Below the pieces are notes generated by a model. That model ran no database searches. It saw nothing but the letters and a program-made list of their open reading frames with translations, and was not told where the DNA came from. Both the position numbers and the translations under genes were made by a program. A DNA stretch of 64,000 bases from Sanyastnella coralliicola (GTDB taxonomy: Bacteria > Bacteroidota > Bacteroidia > Flavobacteriales_D > Sanyastnellaceae), in assembly GCF_030845195.1 (NCBI RefSeq), contig NZ_CP132543.1, forward strand, positions 1 to 64,000, read 5' to 3'. Below are positions 8,373-17,218 of this stretch, piece by piece. Each line of letters starts with the position of its first letter. Position 1 is the first letter of the stretch.

Positions 8373-8995
8373 AGGGTCACGCGTTTTTGGAAGCGATCTT
8401 TCAATCGCTGGTCATGGGTCACAATGATCAAAGACGCACCGCTCAAACGTGCTTGTTCTTCCAACAGATCAATTACCTCGCTGGCGTTCTTGTCGTCAAG
8501 AGCAGAAGTAGGTTCATCAGCGAGTACCACTGATGGGTCGTTCATCAACGCCCGGGCAATCGCCACACGCTGTTGCTCTCCAATACTCAGATTCTTAGGG
8601 AATTGCTTGAGCTTGTGTTTCAGATTCAATCGATCAAGTATACTCGCGGCCTTCTGCTTGTTGACCTTCTTGTTATTTAAGAAGTGCGGCAGCACCAAGT
8701 TGTCTTCTACCGAAAGGCTCTCAACAAAATGAGCCGTCTGAAAAATGATGCCTACGTGCTCGCCGCGGAAGGCGTCCATTTGAGCGCTGGTCAGACCGTA
8801 AGTGTCTTTGCCCGCAATGCTGATAGAGCCTCGGGTTGGACGAAGCATTCCTGCGAGCAAGTGCAGAAGGGTTGTTTTTCCTTTTCCTGATTCACCGAGG
8901 AGCAGCAGATGTTCTTGTGCTTCACAGTTCACATCCGGAAACTGGAACGACGGACCATTCGGGTACTGGAATTCTATGTTAGTGCTCTTGAGCAT
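8369..8995 (-). CDS. ABC transporter ATP-binding protein, LolD/MacB-like
   Basis: 208 residues, first gene of a three-gene operon. Walker A GESGKGKTT at 34-42, Q-loop at Q86, signature LSIGEQQ at 136-142, Walker B VVLADEP at 156-162 and switch histidine H194. The short single-domain form and the neighbouring FtsX-type permease place it in the MacB/LolD group. It powers the permease at 7188. The four-base ATGA overlap with the permease gene indicates coupled translation. Confidence 0.94.
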   Translation of the reverse strand: MLKSTNIEFQYPNGPSFQFPDVNCEAQEHLLLLGESGKGKTTLLHLLAGMLRPTRGSISIAGKDTYGLTSAQMDAFRGEHVGIIFQTAHFVESLSVEDNLVLPHFLNNKKVNKQKAASILDRLNLKHKLKQFPKNLSIGEQQRVAIARALMNDPSVVLADEPTSALDDKNASEVIDLLEEQARLSGASLIIVTHDQRLKDRFQKRVTL

Positions 8996-9051
8996 CGTGC
9001 GAATTTGCTACGCTTTCTTGGTTTATCAAAACTGACTTTCGCCAGAAAGGT

Positions 9052-9597
9052 TCAGACCTTATCAGTGAAGTGTGAGCGTTGCTTGTCTTGAGAGAACTTG
9101 TCTTTGTTGTAGTTCTGGCTTCCGCCCTTCGGAATAGACAAGGAATGCCAGTCATTCCCTTTCAGCTGACGAGCGAGGTAGACGATTTGCCCGACGTGGT
9201 AGCTATAATGCCCAAGTTGACGCATTATGGCCTCAGTGACTGTATGTCCTTCGTTGCGGATATAGATAATGCGTTCGAGGTCTTCTTCAGTCAACGGTTC
9301 GATGGCGTGGAAGAGGCAATTCCATCCTTCTTCCCATAGCTTCATGAGGTCGGCACGAGATTCAGCTTCGAGTTCAAACTCCCCATCGCGGTTACGCCAT
9401 TCCTTTTCTCCATCAGCTGTCAAGAACTCCGTCCAACGTGACATCATGTTTCCGTGGAGGTGTTTGATCATGATGGCCAAGCTATTACTCACCTCGTTGG
9501 GTGTCTCAAATAGTTGGTCTTCATCCAATTGATCAAAGCTCTTGTCTCCAAGTGATTTGTAATAGCGGAAAAGTTTGATGGTGTTGGGTAGGAACAT
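9052..9597 (-). CDS. DinB-like (DUF1572) protein
   Basis: 181 residues, four-helix DinB/YfiT-type fold expected. Likely metal-ligand histidines are in MIKHLHGNM (about 42-50) and GHYSYHVGQIVYLA (about 137-150), the positions used by DUF1572 and DinB proteins. Cytoplasmic, no signal peptide. The family is usually a thiol-transfer or detoxification enzyme, but the substrate here cannot be told. The ATG is preceded on its strand by TATATTTA, close to the -7 consensus, about 30 bp upstream. It stands alone, divergent from the gene at 9713. Confidence 0.85.
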   Translation of the reverse strand: MFLPNTIKLFRYYKSLGDKSFDQLDEDQLFETPNEVSNSLAIMIKHLHGNMMSRWTEFLTADGEKEWRNRDGEFELEAESRADLMKLWEEGWNCLFHAIEPLTEEDLERIIYIRNEGHTVTEAIMRQLGHYSYHVGQIVYLARQLKGNDWHSLSIPKGGSQNYNKDKFSQDKQRSHFTDKV

Positions 9598-9637
9598 GGG
9601 CTGTGTTGAGGTTTGTTGAACTGCTTAAATATACTCA

Positions 9638-9656
9638 CCATTCGCGATACGAATGG
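9638..9656. repeat. Inverted repeat CCATTCG-CGATA-CGAATGG
   Basis: Perfect seven-base arms, five-base centre, in the 115-bp spacer between divergent genes. A second imperfect hairpin (ACCCTTT 9667-9673 with AAAGGGT 9688-9694, then TTT) follows. Either could be an operator or a leader structure for the plus-strand gene. Confidence 0.45.
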
Positions 9657-9712
9657 CCTTCTCAAGACCCTTTAGGAATGATTGTGAAAAGGGTTTTCAT
9701 TAAATTTCATGT

Positions 9713-11182
9713 GTGAAGCCTTCATTGATCATTTCTATACTAGTAACACTGTTTCCTTGGGGCGGATTTTCCCAATCCGGCTTCAATGAAATCTATCCAC
9801 ATCAATTTCTTGTTGAAGATGGCGCTCAGATTGAGGTGGTTGATGGTGAGATAAAATTTTACTCGGTTGGTTTGGGCTCAGAAGACCCACAGGTCTTTTA
9901 TTCCCAAATGCTTATTGATCCTGAGTCCGGGGAAGAACTTGAGTTTTCAATTCTTGAATTAGCTGTTGGTTATGCTTTTGGCAGAGAAAGTGTAACTCGG
10001 GTTGGGGAGGATCTTTGGGTGTGGTCTGGCGATAGTGGATTTGGTGCATGTGTATACGCATGGAATGACGACTTTGAATTGGTTTGGGAGATTCAACAGG
10101 AAACAGGAGAATACAGTCAGTCCGTTTTACTAGAAAATGGAAATCTTTTATGCTGGTACAAGGATTGGATATTGAACGAGTTTGAAGTTCATGAATACAC
10201 CACTTCTGGAGAACTTGTCAATGAAATACCAGTAGATGGTATCGAGAATTTCGAGATGAGAGATGCTCAATTTGATGTGCTTCCAAATGGGTATTTAGTA
10301 ATCACAGGAAGAAGGCCACTTCAAGAACCAGATATTAGCTATGAGAATTCGGACAATGTAGTGGTCGTTCTTGATGAATCCTACAACCTCCTTTGGGAGG
10401 ATTCTTGGGGTGGCGTTTATACTGATGGTCCATGTTTCGTTGAGTTTTCTGCTGCTGATAACCAGTTGATTTGTGTCTCGAGCGAGATACTGCACGATGA
10501 GGACTTTGGTTGGGGATTATATGCGGAGTTCACTTTGAGGAGGTTCGACATTGAAACAGGAGCGTATTCTGAAATTGTAGTCATAGGCCCAGATGATTTA
10601 ATTCTTGGGGAATTGATGGATATTCATGGGACTATCGATGGGGGTATTGTGGTCATAGGATTCGGTTATGCTTCTCTTGAGTCCTCCTATTGCCTCAGTT
10701 TCATGACTAAGTTTGACAGTTCTTTCCAAGAAGAATGGACTCGGACCTATGCTCATTTATCTTTTGAAGAGGATCCGAATTGTCGGAGCAGACTAAGGGA
10801 TGTTGAGCCTTTAGAAGAAGGGGGATATGTATTGGGAGGTAGCTTCGCTGATATGAATACCGATGATCCCTATAACGACGAACCCTGGCTCATAGTCACC
10901 GATGAATGCGGCCTCATTCAGCAAGATTGTACCATTTCTGTTCCTTCCCTCCCAGCTGCAGACATCAAAGTCTTCCCGAACCCGACTGGGGGATGGCTCA
11001 ATATTCCGCAAGAATTCATCGGACATAACTTTCGACTTGTAAACGCGGAAGGTAAAGTGGTAGGCCATGGCCAGCTTACTTTTGCTGGATTTGATTTGAC
11101 CGAATTCAATGAAGGACTTTACGTTCTTTCTATTGAACAAGACAATGGAAATTGGGTAAATACTTCAGTAGTTAAGAAGTAG
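9713..11182 (+). CDS. Secreted protein with type A (T9SS) C-terminal sorting domain
   Basis: 489 residues. Signal peptide LIISILVTLFPWGGFSQ; a long beta-rich body with repeated tryptophan/aspartate turns (LWVWSGDSG, NLLWEDSWGG) suggesting a propeller-like fold; then a C-terminal domain starting IKVFPNPTGGWLNI and ending GLYVLSIE...VVKK, the type A tag recognised by the type IX secretion system (SprA is at 55769). The start is GTG 9713; no ATG is available in frame near the signal peptide. Function of the body unknown. Its A+T content appears higher than that of its neighbours. Confidence 0.82.
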   Translation: MKPSLIISILVTLFPWGGFSQSGFNEIYPHQFLVEDGAQIEVVDGEIKFYSVGLGSEDPQVFYSQMLIDPESGEELEFSILELAVGYAFGRESVTRVGEDLWVWSGDSGFGACVYAWNDDFELVWEIQQETGEYSQSVLLENGNLLCWYKDWILNEFEVHEYTTSGELVNEIPVDGIENFEMRDAQFDVLPNGYLVITGRRPLQEPDISYENSDNVVVVLDESYNLLWEDSWGGVYTDGPCFVEFSAADNQLICVSSEILHDEDFGWGLYAEFTLRRFDIETGAYSEIVVIGPDDLILGELMDIHGTIDGGIVVIGFGYASLESSYCLSFMTKFDSSFQEEWTRTYAHLSFEEDPNCRSRLRDVEPLEEGGYVLGGSFADMNTDDPYNDEPWLIVTDECGLIQQDCTISVPSLPAADIKVFPNPTGGWLNIPQEFIGHNFRLVNAEGKVVGHGQLTFAGFDLTEFNEGLYVLSIEQDNGNWVNTSVVKK

Positions 11183-11193
11183 TACGTCTATAG

Positions 11194-11201
11194 TACCTTT
11201 G
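11194..11201 (+). promoter_or_regulatory. Promoter -7 box TACCTTTG, four bases before an ATG
   Basis: Exact TAnnTTTG followed by CCCC and ATG 11206, so the expected transcription start is the A of the start codon. This predicts a leaderless mRNA. Confidence 0.55.
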
Positions 11202-11205
11202 CCCC

Positions 11206-11589
11206 ATGAATTTCACTCAACGTCTATCACGTTACCTCGTCGGCATCTTCATTGGTGTGCTGATGGCTTTCTTCCTTTTTGGTCAACGCAATTGCACGGG
11301 CTGGATGCCAGAAAACCGTGTGAAGGTGCTGATCTTGGAAAACCCTCTCTTCGAAAATGAGCGCGTACAGTGTTTGATGGAATGCAACAGCATCAGCAGC
11401 AAAATGCTACGTGATATCATGCGTGAAGCTGAAGTAGATTTTGCCGCAAGTTCCCCACGTGAATCTCCTAAGAAGTACACGCTAGTTGAGACAGCGATTG
11501 ATCCTTTGAAAGTGTACGTTGAGATGGCCGATTCTTCATCGACGATTGTGAACCTTGAACGCCCGGGGTTGAATCAGTGTGATTGTTGA
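11206..11589 (+). CDS. Small membrane-anchored protein, DUF4258-like
   Basis: 127 residues. One membrane segment (about 10-26, LVGIFIGVLMAFFLFGQ) followed by a soluble domain with four cysteines: C30, C56, C60 and the C-terminal CDC motif. The pattern RxC-TGWMPENRVK, an internal CxxxC and a terminal CDC resembles short DUF4258-type Bacteroidota proteins, but I am not certain of the family. The cysteines could bind metal or form disulphides. The start has a promoter box four bases upstream. Its TGA abuts the TGA of the convergent gene in the palindrome TGATCA. Confidence 0.7.
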   Translation: MNFTQRLSRYLVGIFIGVLMAFFLFGQRNCTGWMPENRVKVLILENPLFENERVQCLMECNSISSKMLRDIMREAEVDFAASSPRESPKKYTLVETAIDPLKVYVEMADSSSTIVNLERPGLNQCDC

Positions 11590-13125
11590 TCAGTCGACCC
11601 AATCAGCAACCACAAACTTTCCTGTTCTTACCTCGTCTGAACCTTCGCAAGTAACACGTACTGAGTACACACCTGAAGGGTAGCCCGAAATGTCAATGCG
11701 GTAGGCACGAACGCCGGTGTTGCCACCATATTCGTTCATGAGTTTTCCTTGGGCATTGTAAACCTGCATGCGGTCTAGAACGAAGTTCCCACCAAGGTCG
11801 AGAATGGTTTCGTTATAAGCAGGGTTAGGCACGAACTTAAGGGCCGTGTCTTTCGTGTCAGATGGCGCCGTGTAATTCGGATCTGCCGCAATTTTGTAGA
11901 CAGCCAAACGGGTACAGATGTACAAGTTTCCTTGGTTGTCTTGTCCGAAACCAAGGCGTGTTTCAATCCAAGGCTGGAAGCCACCATCGACAATCACTTC
12001 AACTGGTTCGTTTTGCCATCCTGTGCCGTCATTCCAAAGCAACCAGAATTTCTCGTCTGCGAATCCACAAGCATCGCTGTAGATGTAGTAGCCGTAGAGA
12101 GAAGGGATTTCTTGTCCGCGGTACACGAAACCACCGATGACTGAGCAGAGGTTGCCATCATGGAAGTAATCATAGGCTGGAAGTTGAGTAATTCCGTCGG
12201 GGTCACAATTCTCCACTGGCTCGTAGCAGGCATTTCCTTCAAGTAATCGCCAACCGTAGTTGATACCACCAACTCCAGATTCGCCGAAAGAAACTTCTTC
12301 CCAGTCTACTTCTCCCACATCACCGATATACATATCACCGGTTACGCTATCGAAACTCCAACGCCATGGGTTACGCAAGCCGTAAGCCCAGATCTCTTCG
12401 CGGGCATTTTCTACGCCAACGAATGGGTTGTCCGCGGGGATTGTGTACGGGGTATCACCATTAACTCCGATGCGAAGCACCTTACCTAGAATGGTGTCAA
12501 GGCTTTGTGCATTGTTGTCTGCATCGCCACCGCTGCCGCCACCTGTTTGGCCACTTCCGGTAGATCCTCCGTCTCCGATAGAGCAGTAGAGGTAACCGTC
12601 TTGACCGAAGAAAACCGCGCCACCGTTATGTCCTCGACGTGGCATTTCGATGTAGAGTACTTCGTACCACCAGTCTGTATCAGCTTTGTATTCGTCGTCA
12701 GCTGAACGACGGAAACAAACGAGGTGTTCGTCGTAGAGGTTGGTTCCTGTTCCGTCAGGACGGTAACCGTTGTACATCAAGTAGAAGAACCCGTTTTCAT
12801 CGTAGTTCGGGTCTAGGGTAATGCTCAATAACCCTTCTTCAGAACCAATTCCGAAATCAACGATATCGAGTCCGTCTTCACCGATGTCAAAGAATGGCTC
12901 GTCAAGCACAACACCGTCTTCGTAGACCCAAATCTTACCGTTGTGGCACATAATGAATAGGCGATCTTCCTCTGGATCATTCGAGAAAGAGGTGACCTGA
13001 ATCACGTCGTCAACGTAAGCGAGACGATCAGCGATCAGTTCGGTTGGTCGTTGTGCGAGCGAGTCGGTATTCCACGCTAGTGAGAGCATCAGTAATACCG
13101 CAATACGTACCCATCCTTTCTTCAT
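11590..13125 (-). CDS. PQQ-type sugar dehydrogenase (GSDH family) with type A sorting domain
   Basis: 511 residues. Signal peptide MKKGWVRIAVLLMLSLAWNT...LAQ; a six-bladed propeller of the glucose/sorbosone dehydrogenase family with RRGHNGGAVFFGQDGYLYCSIGDGG and EIWAYGLRNPWRWSFD, then WEEVSFGESGVGGINYGW; and a C-terminal type A sorting domain from about residue 435 (FVPNPAYNETILDLGGNF to FVVADWVD). Such proteins oxidise sugars with a PQQ cofactor, although many Bacteroidota members are of unproven activity. ATG 13125 was chosen because it starts the signal peptide. It is divergent from a secreted multihaem cytochrome 93 bp away, a possible electron acceptor. Confidence 0.9.
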   Translation of the reverse strand: MKKGWVRIAVLLMLSLAWNTDSLAQRPTELIADRLAYVDDVIQVTSFSNDPEEDRLFIMCHNGKIWVYEDGVVLDEPFFDIGEDGLDIVDFGIGSEEGLLSITLDPNYDENGFFYLMYNGYRPDGTGTNLYDEHLVCFRRSADDEYKADTDWWYEVLYIEMPRRGHNGGAVFFGQDGYLYCSIGDGGSTGSGQTGGGSGGDADNNAQSLDTILGKVLRIGVNGDTPYTIPADNPFVGVENAREEIWAYGLRNPWRWSFDSVTGDMYIGDVGEVDWEEVSFGESGVGGINYGWRLLEGNACYEPVENCDPDGITQLPAYDYFHDGNLCSVIGGFVYRGQEIPSLYGYYIYSDACGFADEKFWLLWNDGTGWQNEPVEVIVDGGFQPWIETRLGFGQDNQGNLYICTRLAVYKIAADPNYTAPSDTKDTALKFVPNPAYNETILDLGGNFVLDRMQVYNAQGKLMNEYGGNTGVRAYRIDISGYPSGVYSVRVTCEGSDEVRTGKFVVADWVD

Positions 13126-13203
13126 CTGGTGCATTTTGTGACAAGCTTCCAACATTTCCCGTCCCTGAACGTTCAAAGCTGGGTGTTCATTCCCGTCAAA
13201 AGC

Positions 13204-13211
13204 TATTTTTG
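13204..13211 (+). promoter_or_regulatory. Promoter -7 box TATTTTTG of the multihaem gene
   Basis: TAnnTTTG match ending seven bases before ATG 13219, in the 93-bp divergent spacer. Supports the 13219 start over an upstream frame extension. Confidence 0.5.
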
Positions 13212-13218
13212 CAAAGAT

Positions 13219-15141
13219 ATGCGCAAGTCTGTTCTGTCGAAATTTATTAATCCCACCAATCTTGCGGTGCTGTTGATAACCATCACGGCCCTCGTATTTA
13301 TGGGATTCCGCACGGAGCCAGGGAATTTTCATTCCAATGGTTCTCACATGATGATGCAAATGGCTGGTTTGACCACAACCTCTGGTACTTTCTTTACCGG
13401 TAGTGGAAACTGTGTCAACTGTCACGGCACTGATCCAAACGGGGTAGCCTTGGTTACTGAAGATGGAGAAGACGTAGCTCCAGTGAATGATTGGCAGGCG
13501 ACCTTGATGGCGAATTCAGCGCATGATCCGTTTTGGCGTGCGAAGGTTCGTCATGAGATTCTTGAATCACCCGCTATCGCGGAAGAGATTGAGAATGTGT
13601 GTACAGATTGCCATGCACCGCAAGGACATTCTGAGTTCCACATGACCGGACAAGGAACGCACTACTCAATGGAATACTTGCTGACAGATTCTCTGGGCTT
13701 GGATGGGGTAGGATGCATTGCGTGCCACGGAATTGAAGATGAAGGACTTCGTGATTCACACAACGGAAACCAACCTTACAGTGAACTGCAAGTAGCTTAC
13801 GGAACCTTCGATAACCCTTGGTCTGGACCGATGATTCAGCAAACGGGCTTTTCACCGGCTGAAGGTCAGCACATGGGACAAAGCGAAGTTTGTGCAGGCT
13901 GTCACAGCCTGTTTGTTGAGACTGTTGATTATGATGGCGTCGCAACTGGTGATACTTTCTTTGAGCAGGCGACTTACCACGAATGGCTCAACTCGATTTA
14001 CGACGAACAGGAAATCGAATGTCAAGGATGCCACATGCCAGACGCCGGTGACGTGAAGATGAGTCCAACACCAAACTGGTTGTTCCCTCGTCCTTTCCAG
14101 AAGCACTACTTCGTCGGTGGAAATAGCTTCATGCTCGGGCTAATACGTGACAATGCAGAAGCACTTGGTGTTTCTGCTTCGACAGAGCAGTTTGATATGG
14201 TGATCGAGCGTACGCTTGATGCGCTCCAGAATCAAAGCTTGACCATGAATGTTGAACACATCGGCAACGAACAGGATTCAGCATTGATTGAGGTGAGCTT
14301 GTTGAACGAAGTCGGACATAAATTCCCAAGCGGTTACCCTGCGCGTCTCCTATTCCTCGAGTTCAAAGTGACAGACGAAGATGGAAACGTACTCTTCCAC
14401 AACGGAATTATCGACGAGAACTACGAGATCGTTGACCGTGATGAAGGCTACGAGCCTCACTACGACATCATTCGTAACGAAGAAGATGTGATGATCTACG
14501 AAATGGTGCAGGCAGATGTCAATGATCAGCCGACTACCGTTCTTGAACGTGCGAAGTACCCTCTGAAAGACAATCGCTTGACACCCGTTGGTTTCTCGCA
14601 GAGCCATATCTCTTACGACACAACTACGGTAGCTGGATTCGCACTGAATGATCCAAACTTCAACGCCCTAGAAGGCCTCGAAGGAAGTGGAGGAGACCGT
14701 GTACAATACCGCGTCCCTATTGATGGCTACGTTGGTCCAATTCAAATCGAAGCACGCGCCTGGTACCAAAGCCTCCCACCGCAATGGACAGAAGAAATGT
14801 TCGCTTGGGATGACCCAGAAATTCAAGGCTTCAGGGAGATGTTCGAAGAACGAGACAACACCCCAGTACTGGTCGCAGAAGTCATCCAGGACAGCACGAC
14901 AGATATTGATGAAGCCGATGCCCTGCGCAACGTGGAAATTGGCCCAAATCCAACAACCACCGGCCTCGTTCGTTTCTACGGCCTACCTCAAGGCGCACAT
15001 CAAATTGACATCTACACTCAAACTGGTCAACTGGTCTTCAGTGACTATTCGACAGCACAAGAAATAACACTGCCATCTGCGGCCGGGTGTTATGTGTTGG
15101 TAGTTGATGGGGTGAAGAGTTTTAGGGTGGTGAAAGAATAA
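13219..15141 (+). CDS. Secreted multihaem cytochrome c with type A sorting domain
   Basis: 640 residues. A signal anchor (about 12-31) leads to five CxxCH haem-binding sites: CVNCH 65-69, CTDCH 128-132, CIACH 166-170, CAGCH 225-229 and CQGCH 268-272, arranged as in cytochrome c554-like proteins. A beta-rich middle domain follows (about 340-540), then a type A sorting domain from about 565 (IGPNPTTTGLVRFYGLPQG to FRVVKE). This predicts a cell-surface electron-transfer protein. ATG 13219 follows a promoter box; the open frame upstream lacks a signal. Its neighbour is a sugar dehydrogenase in divergent orientation. It contains a 13-bp word read AIAE. Confidence 0.9.
   Translation: MRKSVLSKFINPTNLAVLLITITALVFMGFRTEPGNFHSNGSHMMMQMAGLTTTSGTFFTGSGNCVNCHGTDPNGVALVTEDGEDVAPVNDWQATLMANSAHDPFWRAKVRHEILESPAIAEEIENVCTDCHAPQGHSEFHMTGQGTHYSMEYLLTDSLGLDGVGCIACHGIEDEGLRDSHNGNQPYSELQVAYGTFDNPWSGPMIQQTGFSPAEGQHMGQSEVCAGCHSLFVETVDYDGVATGDTFFEQATYHEWLNSIYDEQEIECQGCHMPDAGDVKMSPTPNWLFPRPFQKHYFVGGNSFMLGLIRDNAEALGVSASTEQFDMVIERTLDALQNQSLTMNVEHIGNEQDSALIEVSLLNEVGHKFPSGYPARLLFLEFKVTDEDGNVLFHNGIIDENYEIVDRDEGYEPHYDIIRNEEDVMIYEMVQADVNDQPTTVLERAKYPLKDNRLTPVGFSQSHISYDTTTVAGFALNDPNFNALEGLEGSGGDRVQYRVPIDGYVGPIQIEARAWYQSLPPQWTEEMFAWDDPEIQGFREMFEERDNTPVLVAEVIQDSTTDIDEADALRNVEIGPNPTTTGLVRFYGLPQGAHQIDIYTQTGQLVFSDYSTAQEITLPSAAGCYVLVVDGVKSFRVVKE
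13572..13584 (-). repeat. 13-bp iterated word, TTCCGCGATAGCG
   Basis: Exact copy on the minus strand, N=A; the coding strand reads Ala-Ile-Ala-Glu in the cytochrome gene. Confidence 0.85.
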
Positions 15142-15149
15142 ATTTTATC

Positions 15150-15220
15150 AGGCTTAAGGCCTATGGCCTAGGGCGTAAGTTGATTTCTCCCTTAGGCCTT
15201 ACGCCTTAGGCCATAAGCCT
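15150..15220. repeat. Large inverted repeat built of GGCNTAN heptamers
   Basis: Arms 15150-15179 and 15191-15220 are complementary at about 25 of 30 positions around an 11-bp centre. Each arm is itself a four-unit 7-bp array (GGCTTAA, GGCCTAT, GGCCTAG, GGCGTAA). It starts nine bases after the cytochrome stop and could end its transcript, though no T run follows. Confidence 0.8.
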
Positions 15221-15266
15221 CATGGTGTACGCCTAATCTTCGTAAATTAGTCCTACAACCTAACCC

Positions 15267-17204
15267 ATGAAACTAAGCTTACTCCTACTTGCAGGCATGT
15301 TCTGCTTTGCGTCTGTGTTGGCTCAGCCGACGAATATTACCATTGACGCAGACTTTTCTGATTGGACAGCCGATTTACCTGGGGTGATTGATACCCCTGA
15401 GGTGACGAGTGATGTCGATATTCTCAGTTTTCAGGTGACGAATGATGCTGACTTCCTCTACGTGCACGTGGTGTTGGCGGATGAGATTGACCTGACTGAG
15501 GACTTGATTCCCCATAATTTGCGGATGTTTATTGATGCAGATAATGATGCTGGAACAGGGTTCAATCCTCAAGCGGGGTATGGGTCTGAGTTAGGGATTG
15601 TCTTCAGAGATCGCTTTGCTTATTACGATGTGATTCCGGAATCTACAGTGACCTTCACTGATTTCCAGTTTCGTCCGGCACCTACTGTTTCAGGGAATGA
15701 ATTTGAGTTCGCTATCGGGAGAGATGTCATTCCAGATGGAGTGAATCCGCTCTTCACCAGCGAGACGATTAAAATTCTGTTCATAGAGAACAATGGGGGA
15801 GATCGTTGTCCGAATAACGGGAGTGTGTTTGCGTACACCTTCAACGATGACCCGATCGCTACTCCTGACCCGACACCATTTGAAAAGGTACAGGCGACTG
15901 ACCTGCGCTTTGTGACTTACAATGTACTTGCCAATGGACTCACGAATGGAAGTCGTCAAGACGCCATTCGCCGTCAGTTGCAAGCGGCAGATCCTGATAT
16001 TATCGGTTTCCAAGAGGTAGGTTCAGTATCTACTTCTGCAGCGAAGACGTTGCTCGACGATTGGTTGCCCTTAGGTACACCTGACGGATGGTATTTGGTG
16101 AAGGATGAAGACATGATCACGGCATCACCTTGGCCGTTTATTGAGACCTGGCCTTCATTATCCCGTCAGTTTCCGGCATTGATTGACTTGCCGGCCATTT
16201 ATGGTGCTGATTTACTCTTGGTGAATGCCCATCTCTCTTGCTGTGGCAACAATGATGGAAGACAGGATCAAGTTGACTCTTACATCGAATGGCTTTCAGA
16301 CGCGATGACCGTGGGAGGTTCAGTGGATCTTCCTGAGTTCACACCCATCGTCTATCTGGGCGACTTGAATTTGGTCGGCTATGCAAGTCAGCTGAACACC
16401 TTGTTGACCGGAGATATCGTTCAAGAAGGAACTTACGGGGCCGACTTCGCTCCTGATTGGGATGGTACTTCGATTACAGAGGCTCCATGCATTCAATCAG
16501 ACAAGCGCATGCACTACTCATGGCGCAATGACGCTGAAGACAACTTCCCACCAGGGAAATTGGATTTCATCATGTACAGCGATGCGGTAATGGATTTGAG
16601 TCGTTCTTACGCCATCCAAACTGAAGTCATGCCAGCAGACCGACTGGCCTTGTATGGGTTGAATGAGGATGACACCTCAACGGCCAGTGATCACTTCCCT
16701 GTAGTAGCTGATTTTGCCTTGACTTTGTTCGCTGATGCTGATAACGATGGTGTCATCGATGAACTGGATAACTGCGTAGATACACCAAATGCAGATCAAG
16801 CCGATTGGAATAGCGACGGTGCGGGCGATGCTTGTTCTGATTCAGATGGTGACGGTCTTTTTGATGATCAGGAGATCAATACCTTCGGTACAGATCCAGG
16901 CCTCGAAGATTCAGATAACGACGGACTAACCGACGGCGAAGAGGTTAATGTTTACGGTACCCTCCCTCTAGTACAAGATTCAGACGGAGATGGCTTAACG
17001 GATTGGCTCGAAATCTCAACGGGAATCTATAATCCACTAGACCCGGACACAAACAATAACGGCTGCAATGATGCCGATGAATTCTCCTACCAATGTGGCG
17101 ATTCCCCATGCTCCGATTGTGTCGGCGACTTAGACAACAACGGCATTGTGAACGCAGCTGACTTGTTGGTGTTTTTAGGGGCGTTTGGGCTAATCTGCGA
17201 GTAG
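15267..17204 (+). CDS. Secreted endonuclease/exonuclease/phosphatase-family protein with TSP3 repeats and dockerin-like tail
   Basis: 645 residues. Signal peptide KLSLLLLAGMFCFASVLAQ; an N-terminal beta domain (about 20-205); an EEP hydrolase domain (about 215-490) with FVTYNVLANG, IIGFQEVG, NAHLSCCG, LGDLNLVG and ASDHFPVVADF as the usual catalytic Asn, Glu, His, Asp and His motifs; calcium-binding thrombospondin type 3 repeats (about 495-600, DADNDGVIDELDNC, DSDGDGLFDDQE); and a 30-residue dockerin-like end (CVGDLDNNGIVNAADLLVFL). Probably a phosphodiesterase or nuclease outside the cell. It carries neither a type A nor a type B sorting domain. Heptamer arrays lie on both sides. Confidence 0.85.
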   Translation: MKLSLLLLAGMFCFASVLAQPTNITIDADFSDWTADLPGVIDTPEVTSDVDILSFQVTNDADFLYVHVVLADEIDLTEDLIPHNLRMFIDADNDAGTGFNPQAGYGSELGIVFRDRFAYYDVIPESTVTFTDFQFRPAPTVSGNEFEFAIGRDVIPDGVNPLFTSETIKILFIENNGGDRCPNNGSVFAYTFNDDPIATPDPTPFEKVQATDLRFVTYNVLANGLTNGSRQDAIRRQLQAADPDIIGFQEVGSVSTSAAKTLLDDWLPLGTPDGWYLVKDEDMITASPWPFIETWPSLSRQFPALIDLPAIYGADLLLVNAHLSCCGNNDGRQDQVDSYIEWLSDAMTVGGSVDLPEFTPIVYLGDLNLVGYASQLNTLLTGDIVQEGTYGADFAPDWDGTSITEAPCIQSDKRMHYSWRNDAEDNFPPGKLDFIMYSDAVMDLSRSYAIQTEVMPADRLALYGLNEDDTSTASDHFPVVADFALTLFADADNDGVIDELDNCVDTPNADQADWNSDGAGDACSDSDGDGLFDDQEINTFGTDPGLEDSDNDGLTDGEEVNVYGTLPLVQDSDGDGLTDWLEISTGIYNPLDPDTNNNGCNDADEFSYQCGDSPCSDCVGDLDNNGIVNAADLLVFLGAFGLICE

Positions 17205-17218
17205 CCTTTTTAAAGGCT
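17203..17218. repeat. Palindrome AGCCTTTTTAAAGGCT after the stop
   Basis: Seven-base arms AGCCTTT/AAAGGCT with a two-base centre, overlapping the TAG of the gene at 15267. The loop is too short for a standard terminator. Confidence 0.5.
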
